The notes: a model not told the origin generated them from the letters alone. A stretch of DNA of 64,000 nucleotides from Lycium barbarum (GCF_019175385.1 NC_083348.1:1627001-1691000), one strand, 5' to 3'; numbered from the stretch's first letter, positions 20,925 to 32,700 are shown. Numbers and translations: made by a program.

Positions 20925-21145
20925 CAACAAGTTGAGGTCTGCATATCTGTCGGTTTCAAGTTGAAGGCGTCAAATCCGCCAACTCTTCAAGTTGAAGTCC
21001 TAAGCCATCGCATTTGTAAGGTAGAGTGTTCAAATCTGCCAGTCTTCAAGCTGAAGTTTTAAATTCACCATGTCTGCAAGTTGAAGTCTTAAAATCCAGC
21101 AAGCCTTCTAGTTTAATTCTTCAAATCTGCCAAGTTTCCAGGTTG
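20925..21145 (+). repeat. Degenerate 'caagttgaag' repeats
   Basis: About six irregular copies, 35-40 bp apart, of a unit with '(t)tcaagttgaagt' followed by 'aaatcygcca'. They are poorly conserved, so the number is approximate. Confidence 0.6.
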
Positions 21146-21169
21146 GAATGAAAAAAAAAATCTAAGCTA

Positions 21170-21960
21170 GATTTCCCGAATTTATCTGGGACGATCTAGA
21201 GGGTTGCCAACTTTGATTTTTGGACACATGTCATATTGATAAGTCTAGTTTTTTGAGAAGTTGGCAGCTCATCATTTTGATGTTCCTACATTGAGATATG
21301 AATTTTTTCGGCGAACCTGAAACTATCGACATTTCAGCATGTAAAGCCGACTTCCCGAATTTGTTTGGGATGATTTAGATGGTTGTTGACTTTAATTTTT
21401 GGATAAAAGTTATATTCCTAAGTCTAGTTTTCTGAGAATTTCACGGCTCATGATTTCAATGTTCCTACATTGAGATATGAATTTTTTGTGAAACTGCGCC
21501 AATCTAAAACTATCGACGTTTCAGCATGTAAAGCTGAATTCCCGAATTCATCTGGGATGATTCAGATTTTTGGATGGATTCTAGATTTTGAAGTCTAGTT
21601 TCCTGAGAATTTGGCGGCTCGTTATTTCAACGTTCCTACATCGAGATATGAATTTTTTGGCAAAATTGTGCGAATACGAAACTATCGGCGTTTCAACATG
21701 TAAAGCTCAAATTTATCTGGGATGATTCAGATGGTTGTTGACTTTGATTTTTGGATACATGTTAGATTTATCTAGGATGATTCAGATGGTTGTTGACTTT
21801 GATTTTTGGATACATGTTAGATTTCAAAGTCTAGTTTCCTGAAAATTTGGCGGCTCGTGATTTTGACGTTCCCATGCCAAGATATAATTTTTTTTTGTTG
21901 GAAGCCGCGCGAATCTAAAACTATCAGCGCGTCAGCATTTAAAGCCGCCCGAATGAACTT
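21170..21960 (+). repeat. ~180-bp tandem repeats in the Tat 3' region, about 4 copies
   Basis: Copies begin with 'cccgaatt(t)atctgggatgat' near 21175, 21355, 21540 and 21712. They share 'gactttgatttttggat', 'aagtctagttt' and 'acgttcctacat..agatatgaattttt'. A 56-bp part is duplicated again inside the last copy (21712 and 21768). Ogre/Tat elements commonly carry tandem arrays at this position. Confidence 0.85.
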
Positions 21961-23443
21961 CAAGACGTGAGCAACAATGTTTAAGAGAAACTGAAGCCTA
22001 ATACAGCGGCATTATGCAACGAAACAAGTAAATGATCCTTGATGTTGAACCACAATAGAGATATTAACAAGAATTGTAGTATAAAGAAAAATGTGAAAAG
22101 CTTTTATTACTGTCAAGAACATCAACTAATCAAATGCAAGAAAACAAAAGGAAAGCAAGTAAAAAAAAAAAAAAGATTTTTGCGAGCTAATCTAAACAGT
22201 ACTTATAATTGACTAAGTCTTGAAGGTTAGCCTCTAAGTATCGCCTCTTCTCTTCTACGTCGATCGAATTATTTGCGGTTGTCTAGGAGACATCAACACA
22301 TCTACAATATATATCTTAAGTAGCTGAGACTTTAGATTTGACTCCTCAATGTCCTTCTCGGTGGCGTTTCGGAGGGCTCGTAACTCCTTTACCTCCTTAA
22401 GAGATCGACGAGTAGCAGTTAGCTTTTTGGCCTTCCAATTTTTTTCAGTTAAGAGAAGAATAAGATGTTCCTTGGCTCTTACAAATGACTCTGATTTTTC
22501 AACTTCTGCGGCCTTATCAACAAGAGCTGATCGTGCCTGTTCATAGGAAATGGCAAGCTCAAAGAAAGAATCCAATAATTTCTTCAAAGGGGAAATACCC
22601 ACACCCTTTCCATCCATCTCCTTGAGAATCACTTTGACCTCATCTTCAAGAGAAGAGGCATAATCTACAGTAAGGTGGCAAAATTTAGCTTGGATCTTAG
22701 TCCAGCAACCTTTCTTTCATAAAAAATGGATATAGTCGTTGCTGGTTGTTTGTGAGAATTAGATCCCAGTTTTGCTTTAGTCCCACCATGAGGAATAGAA
22801 GTATCCTCTCGCTCTGATTTAGATCTTGGAAATGATCCCCACGAGTTTGGCTCTGCTACAGATTCGCTGCTATCTTGTGGCTTACTTCGGTAGGAAGTTG
22901 TTACACCCTGGAAAATTTCGCGTTATCAAGCCTGTGGACGGCTTAGTATGAGCTCAAGGGAGAGCATAGTTATACAAGAATTAGGGATGAAGATTGTATT
23001 ATCTAAGCACAAGAATATATATATATGACATTGGAGATTGTATGGAGTAAACCAGTTAACACGTTACTCGATGATAGCCCTCGTAGCCATAAGTTAGGTG
23101 GGGCCCACATGTCGGGATTTTGTAAAGGACATATGAAAAGTGATATGAGTAGTACATGGAAACTTGAGCAAATCTTAAGAAGGACCCTTAAGCCAAATAT
23201 GGGCATAAGCCCTCCAAAAGGATGATTTAAAGATACGTTTTCGGATGACCTGACTTTGAGGGGCCAAAACGCTATTATAAGTTTGGAATTTGGAAAAACA
23301 CCAAGAATGAAAGTTGTAGATAATTGAAAGAGATTTCCAACCGTATGTCGTGGGCCCTCACACACATCGGGATCAAAAGTTATGGCCATTTTAAGATCAG
23401 GACTCTAAGCTGCCAAATGGCTCCGCGGGCCCCACTTGAGGAA

Positions 23444-23480
23444 GTCGGTGAAACCGACCTAGGAGGGGTATAAATACCCC
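23444..23480 (+). promoter_or_regulatory. Palindrome and TATA box of the solo LTR
   Basis: GTCGGT-gaa-ACCGAC (23444-23458) is a perfect 6-bp stem. Ten bases later is GGGGTATAAATACCCC (23465-23480), a near-palindrome around the TATA box. Together they look like the LTR core promoter. Confidence 0.65.
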
Positions 23481-24841
23481 ATCAACCCCGTTGTTTTCAG
23501 TAAATAACATCGTAAAGAGTCCTAGAAATTTCTCCACACCTCCCCCAAACATTATAGCTCATTAAACCAAGAATTCAACAAGATTACACCAAACTAGTCC
23601 ACGAAAGGTGATTGTTCTTGCTTCTACTTAAGTTTGGTGTTGGAGAAAGTTGATGTGGCTGAGTTTCTTCAAGTATAAGGTATGTTTTTCATCCTATCTC
23701 TTATGTTGAGTTTATTTGAAGGTTTAGCAAGCCTGAAAAGTGAAAATAGTTATGGAGGAAAGGTCATAAAGTGTTGTGTTTATGGGCTGTTTTGAACATG
23801 TTGTGGCCGTGTGGCTGGGCTGATTTGTATGTATAGAGATGGTATCTAGTGTTGTTGGTGTGTTGACGAGATCATACTACTTGATTGGGATGAAAGGAAG
23901 TGTATATTGTAGTTGTATGTTGAAAAACATCGTGTGGGATGTTTATGGAATATATTGGTATGAATAATAGTGTTGTTGATGTTGGTATGATTGTTGTTGT
24001 TGATTGGTTGCTGAATTGCAATTTTGGGCTAGGCATATAAATAGGGGAGATGCTGCCCGATTTTCGGCAGAATATAGAATAGTTGATTTGAAACATGGAA
24101 CGAGTGTATAATAAAGAGTCTAACGCTAGTATAACTCCTCTTAAATGTAGACTTGCGAGCTCGGACGAATAAGCGTAGCTAATAGGAGGCAGAACAGGTA
24201 TGTTAAGGCTCGTCCCTTTCTTTCAAAGGCATGATTCCTACGTTACGATTTCATAAATGCTTCCATAGCCTCTTTGTTTTCAAAAGTTAGAAGTCTATGA
24301 TTCCAAGGCATGATTCCTTTCCCGATAACCCGTAAATGTTTTCCAAATTGTCCGCATTTTTCCAAAACAGAGGTTTATGATTTTGTAAGCTCTTATGACA
24401 ACAAGGATGGACATGTTTTTATCATGATTCTTAAAAGTTTCCTACGATACTAAAGATGAGATGTTTTCCATAATGTCTTTATCCTCAAAAGTTAAAGTTT
24501 CATGATTCCAAGAGTTTCTTATGACGCTGAAGACGAGTATACTTTATAAGAATAAAGAAGATGAGATGTTTTCTATGATGCGCATGATGACGATGATTTT
24601 GATTCCAAAAGTTCCAAAGCTTATGATTTTAATGCTATTATGAGATTATCGAGTTTATTTTATGATTTCCTTGAGTTGCTCATTGTTGTTGGCCTCACCT
24701 CATGAATTGTTCCTTCGAGGTGAGATATATCGATGATGATTATTCCATAATATAGATCGGAGGTTACCGACCTTACTTCACTCCGATAGAGTTGTAGCTT
24801 TCACTTGGGCTCTCATGCATGCTTTATAATTATGTATGTAT

Positions 24842-25105
24842 TTTAATAACACTGTGCCTACATCGCCGGGCAGTATAACACCGTGCCTACATGGCCGGGC
24901 AGTATAACACCGCGCCGTCCAATAGGCGGCCGGGCAGACACACCACTGCAGTGGGCAGTTTATGATTACCCCGGACGCGGGCTAATAATGATCACACCGT
25001 GCCTAAATGTCCGGGCAGCATTACACGGTGCCTAAATGGCCGGGCAGCATTACACCGTGCCTAAATGGCCGGGCAGCATTACACCGTACCTATATGGTCG
25101 GGCAG
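24842..25105 (+). repeat. 29-bp minisatellite in the solo LTR
   Basis: The unit is close to 'acaccgtgcctaaatggcc' plus 'gggcagcatt'. About seven copies are visible, four of them head-to-tail at about 24994-25105, with variants (gcctacatcgcc, cgccgtccaataggcggcc). It lies between the TATA box and the hairpin. Confidence 0.85.
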
Positions 25106-25281
25106 TTTACTTGCAAATATTTATATATTTTTCGAAAGAAAGCTAGCATGCATAGCATCTGCCCTAAGAGGCACTCATATGTACAGGTTATTCTTTTATC
25201 TTACGATATGCTCTATATTTCTCTTCGGCTATCATTCATACTTTACATCCCTTATTATGTTACTATTCATGCCTTACATAC

Positions 25282-25302
25282 TCAGTATATTGCTCGTACT
25301 GA
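25282..25302 (+). other. Conserved LTR hairpin, copy 2
   Basis: TCAGTAT-(7 nt)-GTACTGA. The single difference from the other copies gives a T-G pair, so the stem is kept. Confidence 0.7.
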
Positions 25303-27880
25303 CGTCCCTTCTTGTGGACGTTGCGTTTCATGCCACGCAGGTGTATCCAGATGAGTAGAGGATATTGCTAGAAGATGTTCCAGCTGGATTGGCGAGCTCC
25401 ATTTCCTTTCGGAGTGTTGCCAAGTCAGAGCATCTATGTTATGGTATATAGCATGTTAGAGACTTTGCAGACAGAGTCACGTATATAGCATTTCAGTCTT
25501 GCAAGAGGCTCTGCAAGCCGATGTATCATTATGCATTATGTTCAAATTTCATATGATTACAGATTTTACTTGAGTTGAGAAAGATGAAAGGAATGTTTTT
25601 GAAAGGCTCTCGTTATGCATTTCATTTTGTGATTTAAGAGTCCAGTGAGACTATGAATATACTGAGAACCAGCGGGTTCGCTCGGCTCTAAGTAAAGGGT
25701 CGGGTGCCCATCATGCCCTATCAGGACTGGGGTGTGACAGAAGTCACCAAAATGTCGACATTGCTTGGCTGCATAGAAACGATAAACGATCAGTAAATTC
25801 ATTCAAGTATCATGGGATAGCAAGAAAATTTAAATCATTAGTGTCTCTTGGCTCATATACGGATGGTTTCAATTTCTTCCAACAACGATCTTCATGATTG
25901 CTATCACTTTCGTCTTGTGGTGGTCGCATTTTAGAAGCTTGATGAGTCTGAGCATGCGTTTTCTCTTTTTGAATGTCTTCGTATAGTGGTCCCTTGCTTT
26001 TATGTAGCAAAACTACTTTAGGCTTTAAAGTAGGAGATTTATCGGCAAAGACATCTTCATTATCTTGTTGAGGAATGTCAGTAATAGGACCAATTGCATT
26101 GACCAACGATTGCAAGTTGCCTTCGAGAAATCTCCCATGCACCTTTGCCCACCAGAATTTATACTGGGACAAGAAAAACTTCCTCACATTAGACGTAGCG
26201 GTAGGGAAAGTTGCCTTTGACATGGATTTGTGTGACACATAAATTCGCGAGAATCTAAGTCCTTCAGCTAACGAGGCACTGTGAAACTCACTTTTCAAGA
26301 TGCCAGGAGTGCCTTGGTAAAACCCGAACTGACGGCTGAATCGATGCAGACTATATGGCTCGAAGATGTAAGAGTCTTCGCTCCTCAAAGGAAGATAATC
26401 AAAACGAAGGCTCATAAAGTAACTCACCTCCAACTCGAGTTCCTTGTCATTGTCCACAAAATAGTAAGGATAGGACCTATTCGGCATAGTAGAAGTCCAA
26501 GCAATGATATCTCCTTGATGAATGAATTTTCTTGCATGCTCTCCGTCAAAATACCTTGCAGCACCTTCTACAGAATACACTACCATTAACGAAACTGATG
26601 GTCCGTTAGGAAGTGAAAAATGCGTCTTGAAGTAGTAAACAAGCCAACCATACAAATAATTAATGGAAAATGAGACTTTGACATGCTCAAGTTGCAATGA
26701 CTTGGAAATCTTAGTTAAACCATTGTAAATGTTCTACAAGGCTAGGACCGCAAGACCAATTACTTGTTTATTTTCCATCATGGCTGCCATTCTAAAAGTC
26801 CCTGGTCAAATGAAGTCACCATCTTTAGAGGGAAATACAAAGGCGCACAACCAACATGATAGGAAGGCTACTAAATATGTATATCCCTTTGTTCATGATC
26901 TACTCCAAATCTAAAAAACATTACTTCGTCTGCACTCGACCACTCGGCTGCTCCAGGTATAGCTCCAGTTGGATTATACGTTGACTTCAAGCAAGCATAT
27001 TTATTCCTCCTTTCGTGGTGGAGCAGGCTCATATCTCAAAGCTCTTTTGCACCAAAACTTTATCCATTTACTCTAGGGCACCCGTGGATTTTGAATCTCG
27101 CCTTCTTGAAGATGTTGAAAGGCTACGAATTGGTACTCACATTTTTGAGGAATGAACCTTTCATTCTTCTCATTGGTACCTATAAGTTCCTTAGCTTTGG
27201 GCACTGGTTCTTTATAAGGGGAATCATCAATGGGTAAACCTTCAATAATGTGTAAATCCCAAAGGGATATTGATAGCTCTCTGACTGATGTAAGCAATGT
27301 ATTTTTTGTTGGGCACTAGGCTTCAAAGATTTCTTACAATATGTTTGAATTACAATCATAGGTAAATAGAGATGCATAAACAACTTCATATATTCTCACT
27401 GTCTGCAAAGTTTGTTGGCTTCTGCCAAGCACGTCTTCAGCCCATTCCCAGTATCCTGGTGTATGATGATATTCATTGTCAATTTCCATGGTTCTGAATC
27501 CCCAATGCACCTGTCCTTCAAGTATTCGGCATCTTAAGCAAGGAATGACGCTCGCAATGTTCAACTTGTGATGGTTAGGATTCTAAAGGGGCCACATTTT
27601 TGACAATCGATTAGAACCTTGGCTGTGTTTTGATGTCCAATTTAGCATATGGAGAGAATTCCTCAAACATGGCCACAAACCAGCATACCAACCATCCAAC
27701 AGAATATGAGTCAGCAACTTGGTTAAGATCTCGCCATTTTCAGCTTCAATTATGAGATACTTGTTTTTGGAGAACAGAGACGTATAATCTCTGAAGTGAA
27801 CCATCTCTTCAAACTGCATGAACAAAAGAAGATTGGTTAATCACAAGGTTGAAGTTGATCGAATTTATATACACGGAACT

Positions 27881-28232
27881 TGTCAGTCTTAAGGTGTTAG
27901 AGGCAATGTTAATCTCTAGCACCCTAAGCTAATTGTTTTGTGAATGTATTATTAAAAGGGGATCAAGTTGTCAGTCTCAAAGTGTCGGAAATAACATTAA
28001 TCTCTCGCACTCTAAGCTGACTGCTTCTTGGATATGTCATCAAAAGGATCTTTACTTGTCAGTCTCAAAGTGTTGGAGATAATGTTAATCTCTCGCACTC
28101 TAAGTTGATTGCTTCTTGCATATGTCGTCAAAAGGATCCTTATTTGTCAGTCTCAAGGTATTGGAGGCAATGGTGGTCTTTCGCACCCTAAGCTGATGGC
28201 TTCATGGATATATCAATAATAATAATGTTATA
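27881..28232 (+). repeat. Tandem repeat, 4.0 copies of 88 bp
   Basis: Copies start at 'tgtcagtct' at 27881, 27969, 28057 and 28145, exactly 88 bp apart. Each has 'gttaatctctcgcac' and 'taagctgattgcttct' like segments and ends near 'atgtcatcaaaaggatc'. It lies just upstream (antisense sense) of the PMD gene start at 27825, so it could be its promoter region. Confidence 0.9.
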
Positions 28233-28936
28233 ATTATGCTATCAGTCCCAAGTAGGTAGAGTCTACTAAATTTAGATAATCAAATCATGTCTCAATGCAA
28301 CGACGTAACTAATAATTTTGTTCCTTCCTGCTTTTTTTTTTTTTTTAATTTTTAATTTTGAAATTTGTTTTCTAATATATAAAATTATTTTAAAATATTG
28401 TACTTAAATTTGTATGTTTAAAATAAAATGATTATTAAGATATACGATCAGGAGAATTTTAATTATAATTTTAGAATGTACAAAATGAAAATATCATCTA
28501 CAAAGTACTTTCTAATACCAAACCAGTTCTTCACTTTTATTATTTCTTACCTTTGTGCATAGTTATTGTTATTAGATGACATCATCACCATTCACCACTT
28601 TTTAAACATTTTAAAAGGTCTCAAATTTTGCTATATTTATCAAATTGAATGTGGCAACCTAAGTAATAAAGGAATAAAGTATGGCTAAATATATGACAGA
28701 TAAAAAAGTTATGGTACATTCAAAAGTTTCAACTAAAAGGCTATGTATTACAAAAAAAGGTTTTGATTTTTTTTTTGATTCATCGGAAACATACTTGGTC
28801 TATGTCGCAATAAATATCAAATATAAGAGTAGTTTTGTAAAAGCAAATCCTTTTGGTTAATAAACTCCACAACCAAATAGTTCAAATGGAACCAAGGATG
28901 ACAAAATCTTTTCATTGTCACTTATAATTTTATTCA

Positions 28937-28971
<35 letters not shown>

Positions 28972-29096
28972 GAAAGAACAACTTAAATTCTTTTTTGATT
29001 AAATCGTCGTTTTAGGTCTAATAGTGTGGTTTATGATAGTTTAGGTCACGCTATTTCAAGTGTGGTTAAAGATCTAGTATGTTGTAGTATCTAACC
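28233..29096. other. AT-rich region, no recognised gene
   Basis: It contains a T14 run near 28330 and a (TA)n stretch at 28937-28972 split by 'tac'. No coding features are seen. The missing 3' LTR of the Tat element would be expected here but is not visible. Confidence 0.5.
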
Positions 29097-29983
29097 TAGG
29101 GAAGGCAACGAGGTGGTGCGGGTGCGGAACGGGTTTAAGATTATGCGGGGCGGTGAGTTTTTCTGTATATGTAGGGCGGGATATATGACATGTTTTAGAA
29201 TCATAGGCGGAGCGGGGTGGTTGTGACTTTATTCCACTAATAAATGTATGGACATTTTAGCGTTCACTACTCAAGAAAAAATATCATAATGTAAGTTCCG
29301 TAACTTTTTTAGACCGACTTTAAAAGTTTCATGTAGTTTACCAAGTGCTTTATCATGAATCATAACAATAAAAGTTAATTTTGACACAATGTGCTGTTAC
29401 AAAACCATTTTTCAAATGTCACAGAATCAATTCAAATGTTACAGAACCAATTTCCAAATGTTACAAAACTCGTTTTCAAATGTTACAGAACCAGTTTTCA
29501 AAGGCTTATACGCTGCCAGTTAAAAGAATTTTTACAAATCATAGATAGCACCTGCTATTATGATAAGCAGCTTAATATGTTTTTACTTCTATTGAGGAAA
29601 CGTGAGAAAACTGTAGCAATAAGTGATATCATTCTAACACATTTTCTTTGGAAACTAATGAAAGTTTGGTATTTACGTTTATGATTTGTAATTTTTAACA
29701 ACCACATTCATTATTAATATATTTAACGTTAATGATCGGTTGTTCAAATCAGTACTCCTGAAAAGAATCATTCACCAAGAAATGTTGTTCAGTAGTGTAA
29801 AGGAGCAAAAATTAGTACAAACTACATGCTAACAAAAACAGTTACTCACTCATTAAAAAAGAAAATTGAATCGGAGTGGGCGGGGCAGGTTGAAAAGATC
29901 CTTTTTTTTTCCTATTCGGTACGAGGCGGAGCGGGTTGAAGTCTTTATGGGTTAAGGTTAAAACCAGCCCTCAACTTCCCCGC
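29097..29983 (+). mobile_element. hAT-like non-autonomous element (one end degraded)
   Basis: The left end TAGGGAAGGCAACGAGGTGG followed by GC-rich 'gcgggtgcggaacgggttt' and 'gcggggcgg' matches the terminal style of plant hAT elements (TAGGGATGGCAACGGGGCGGG). The right end mirrors it with 'gggcggggcaggttgaaaa', 'gaggcggagcgggttgaag' and 'ccagccctcaacttccccgc'. The expected last bases (CGTTGCCATCCCTA) are missing. I see no clear 8-bp TSD and no transposase. Confidence 0.55.
29385..29505 (+). repeat. ~24-bp repeats inside the hAT-like element
   Basis: Five copies of 'gttacagaaccaattttcaaat' with variation, at about 29394-29502. An open frame of 97 codons (29391-29684) overlaps it but consists mainly of this repeat and is not credible as a gene. 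Confidence 0.8.
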
Positions 29984-30224
29984 TACATATAAGAAAAAGA
30001 AGCTACATATAAGCTGTATGAATATTCCTAATAGGGTGAGACCTTTTTAAGGAAAGCCGTGCGAGGTTGACCCAAAATCGAACAACATCACATTGTGTTA
30101 AAAGTATATTTATGCTGGTTTAGACCAACAATACAATTCCCACTACTAGCTAGACTTATTGGCATTCTAGCTACGAATTAGTGAATAATTTGTGAGTGTT
30201 AATAACTTGTCATTGTTTAAGAGA

Positions 30225-30250
30225 CTAGACGGGCACGTCACGGGCCCAAC
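30225..30250 (-). mobile_element. Possible Helitron 3' terminus
   Basis: On the minus strand 'gggcccgtgacgtgcccgt' is followed by CTAGT. A GC-rich hairpin close to a CTAG-T end is the 3' signature of Helitrons. The other end (TC...) was not found to the right, so the element cannot be delimited. Confidence 0.35.
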
Positions 30251-31609
30251 ACTAAGTTAACGAAATTGTTACTCTAGCTGAAACCAAGCAATTGCACTAC
30301 AAATGTTGATCAAATTTTTCTTTTGGGGGTCAGGATGACCATCACTTGTGAGCATGTCGTCATTCAAAATTACAGTACACTTTGCCGAAGCTGAAACAGT
30401 TAATCGCACTCTCTACAAATGGAATATGAAACTCTCATCAATCAAGCATTCTAAATTCATCTAGCGCTGCAACTTTCACACTTATGTAATGGACATTACC
30501 TGGAAGCCATGATTTGTTGCATGCGAAAAGTAGACACCATAACAAAAGACTTCAATGTACATCATTGTGATAATAGCTACTTTTGTATCTACAATATATG
30601 TGAAAGAGATGAGTACATTGTCTAGTAGAACCATATTCAAATATTATAAATATAATATCCATATATATATATATATATATAATGCATCTTCGAGCACGTC
30701 TTGATTCATCATTTCAAATGAGCTGGAGCTGTAGTCCCCAGCCTCGCTATTTCAAAAACCACACAACAGGGAGGCATTTCGAAGTACCTTCAAAAACCAA
30801 GTACAGATCAATCATCAGCTAAAAAAGTTATAATTGAGAAGAGTGCAAAAATAGAGATTAGAGACATACAAATTAAAAGATCCATCTGTTTCATCTAGAG
30901 GAAAATTTAACGGATATGCCCTCGTATAGTTAATTGCAAACTTCTAGACAATTTCAAATAGAAAAAAATAGAGCGTAGAAAATTATACCCGCATCATCTC
31001 AGTTTGTCTTGTTAGTGATTCAAGTAAAACTAAAGTGACATTGTTAGTGCCTTGCTATGATTGCCGTAGCAGCAAGTTCAGATATCTCTCCTCCATATTT
31101 TTCAATGAAAAGAGCAGTCACAACGTGAGCAAAAATAATTGGTGAAAACTTAGAACTTCATTTTTCGAAGTGTAGGTAACTCTCAGTGCTATAAACTAAA
31201 AAAATAACTTAAACAACCAAGTGACAGATAAAGCTAAGAGCTTCATTTTCCCTAGTGCAAGTAACTTCGAATAGCAAGAGGTATAGATGCAGGGATACTT
31301 TAGGCTGTTATATCATCTGACGAAGTTGCTAGGTTATAGATATGACACACGTCAAATTAAATTTGAGGGTAGATCCCCAACTAAGGCGTGTATAAAAAAT
31401 GGAACAAAGCATTGAACTAACATATCATATCATGGATAGGGAAAGGGGACTGGTGACCATATTTCTGTGATATGTGGTATTTTTTACCTACAGGGAAACG
31501 GAGATGCTCCTAAAATACAACGGGCTAGAAATTAAGAATGGCTGCGAGCAATCTACTAGCATATCATTCATTTCCTATATTCACGAAGAATCATGTTTTT
31601 ATTAGACCT
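30251..31609. other. AT-rich region, no recognised gene
   Basis: It includes a (TA)n run at 30661-30681. No long open frames or recognisable element. It may be the body of the putative Helitron. Confidence 0.4.
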
Positions 31610-32070
31610 TTCTGAGCTGGGCCAATTATTTACCGCATCAATTTTTTGAGAGTCTACCTCCACACCCTCTCCTGAAATAACATGGCCAAGAAATGCCACT
31701 GATTTCGGCTAAAATTCACACTTGGAGAATATAGCATAAAACTCTCGTTCCTTAAGAGTCTGCAAGATAATTCTGAGGTCTTCTGCATGTTTAGATTCGC
31801 TACGTGAATAATCCAAGATGTCATCAATAAACACAATAACCAATGGATTGAGATAAGGCTTTAAAACTCTATTCATAAGGTCCATAAAAGCATCTGATGC
31901 ATTTATCAAGCCAAACGACATCACCACAAATTCAAAATGCCAATAACGGGTTCTGAAGGCCATTTTTGAAATATCAACTTCCTTGATGATAGCCTGATTG
32001 GAGGTCAATCTTGGAATAACACTGAGCACCCTAAAGTTGATCACATAAGTCATCGCTCCTGGGGAGAGGA
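31610..32070 (-). pseudogene. pol: Tekay-A pol, RT part (downstream segment)
   Basis: Minus-strand RT of a Tekay-type chromovirus: [39 protein letters not shown] and the active site [15 protein letters not shown], with both catalytic Asp present. One frame lower, the start at 32070 reads [12 protein letters not shown] and [12 protein letters not shown], showing a frame change near 31975. It breaks off near 31610 after AVNNWP, so the rest of pol is lost. It continues upstream at 44441 once the 32071-44440 insertion is removed. Confidence 0.85.
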
Positions 32071-32700
32071 TGTTCACACCTAATTATTTACCTCCCGCAA
32101 TTTATTTTAAGAGCTCGGAGTCCTAGGACAATAAATAAAATCAGTTGTGCACTCTAAAGGGTTTAGGTAATTTTTATGAAATTATTTGGTATAATATTTC
32201 ACCCTTTTAAATTGATAAGAAAAACCTCCAGGGTAATTTTAAATTTTTTTGTGGAAATTGATGATATTTAATGAATATTTTTATTGAAATTAATCAAAGG
32301 GGCAAGAAAACTCTTTTTGGATAATTATTTGATTAATTAATTAAATCAAGGAAAACTAGATTATTGAGTAGTTTTATTCCATTTTTATTGTCCGACGCAC
32401 TCTGAGTAATTAAAAGAATTGACCATTTTACCCTTTAAATCTTGATTCTGCATGCGTTTGCGTAGTGACTAATTTTCTTTTTATCTGATTAATTAATTCA
32501 GAACCAGTATCTACAAAATGATTTTTATTTTGTTTATGAGTCATGTTTTAAATTATTTAAGTTCTAAGGGACTAATAATTAGTTTTTCTTTTATTTATTT
32601 ATTTATTAGTTTATTTTCTCCCAACCCTCTATATATATATATATAAAGGACCAGCCCAGTCCAACAAAAGACCAGAACCCGGTCCATTAAAAAATTAACA

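Larger units (their letters stand above)
22899..25739 (+). mobile_element. Solo LTR (Tekay-like) inside the PMD gene, 5-bp TSD
   Basis: It runs from TGTTACACCCTGG to GGGGTGTGACA (inverted ends TGTYACACC). It is flanked by gaagt at 22894-22898 and 25740-25744, and is 2841 bp long. No gag-pol lies inside, so it is a solo LTR. It contains a palindrome plus TATA box (23444-23480), a 29-bp minisatellite (24842-25105) and the conserved hairpin (25282-25302). Confidence 0.9.
22255..27825 (-). pseudogene. Antisense plant mobile domain (PMD) gene captured in the Tat element
   Basis: It reads from 27825 down to 22255. The PMD core is clear: IYEVVYASLFTYDCNS, EA-stop-CPTKNTLLTSVREL, SISLWDLHIIEGLPIDDSPY and VPKAKELIG (27400-27170), then a 295-codon open stretch 26697-25810 (SFSINYLYGWLVYYF, GPSVSLMVVYSVEGAARYFDG). 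Beyond the solo LTR, 22898-22255 continues with a Ser-rich part and a coiled coil (ISYEQARSALVDKAAEVEKS; LTATRRSLKEVKELRAL). PMD proteins of the MAIN/MAIL1 family act in the nucleus on transposon silencing and gene expression; antisense PMD genes are known in Tat-type elements. Several stops and a 2.8-kb insertion show it is dead. Confidence 0.85.
12160..28330 (+). mobile_element. Giant Tat/Ogre-lineage Ty3/gypsy element, decayed, no 3' LTR found
   Basis: Order: LTR, tRNA-Arg-like primer site, gag, protease, RT-RNase H, a second (archaeal-type) RNase H, integrase, several tandem arrays, an antisense plant-mobile-domain gene, and a final 88-bp array. The double RNase H and the tandem repeats 3' of integrase are hallmarks of the Tat lineage. 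All frames are interrupted. I could not find a second LTR copy before the window ends, so the 3' limit (placed at the T-run near 28330) is tentative and the element is probably truncated or rearranged there. Confidence 0.75.

Noticed and set aside
22349..22546. 65-codon plus-strand open frame
   Set aside because: It is the reverse reading of the coiled-coil part of the minus-strand PMD gene.
23003..23389. 128-codon minus-strand open frame
   Set aside because: It lies in the U3 of a solo LTR, has no homology I recognise and no start context.
24842..25105. Regular ~29-bp repeats resembling a CRISPR array
   Set aside because: There are no unique spacers of constant size, no cas genes, and the context is a plant LTR; it is a minisatellite.
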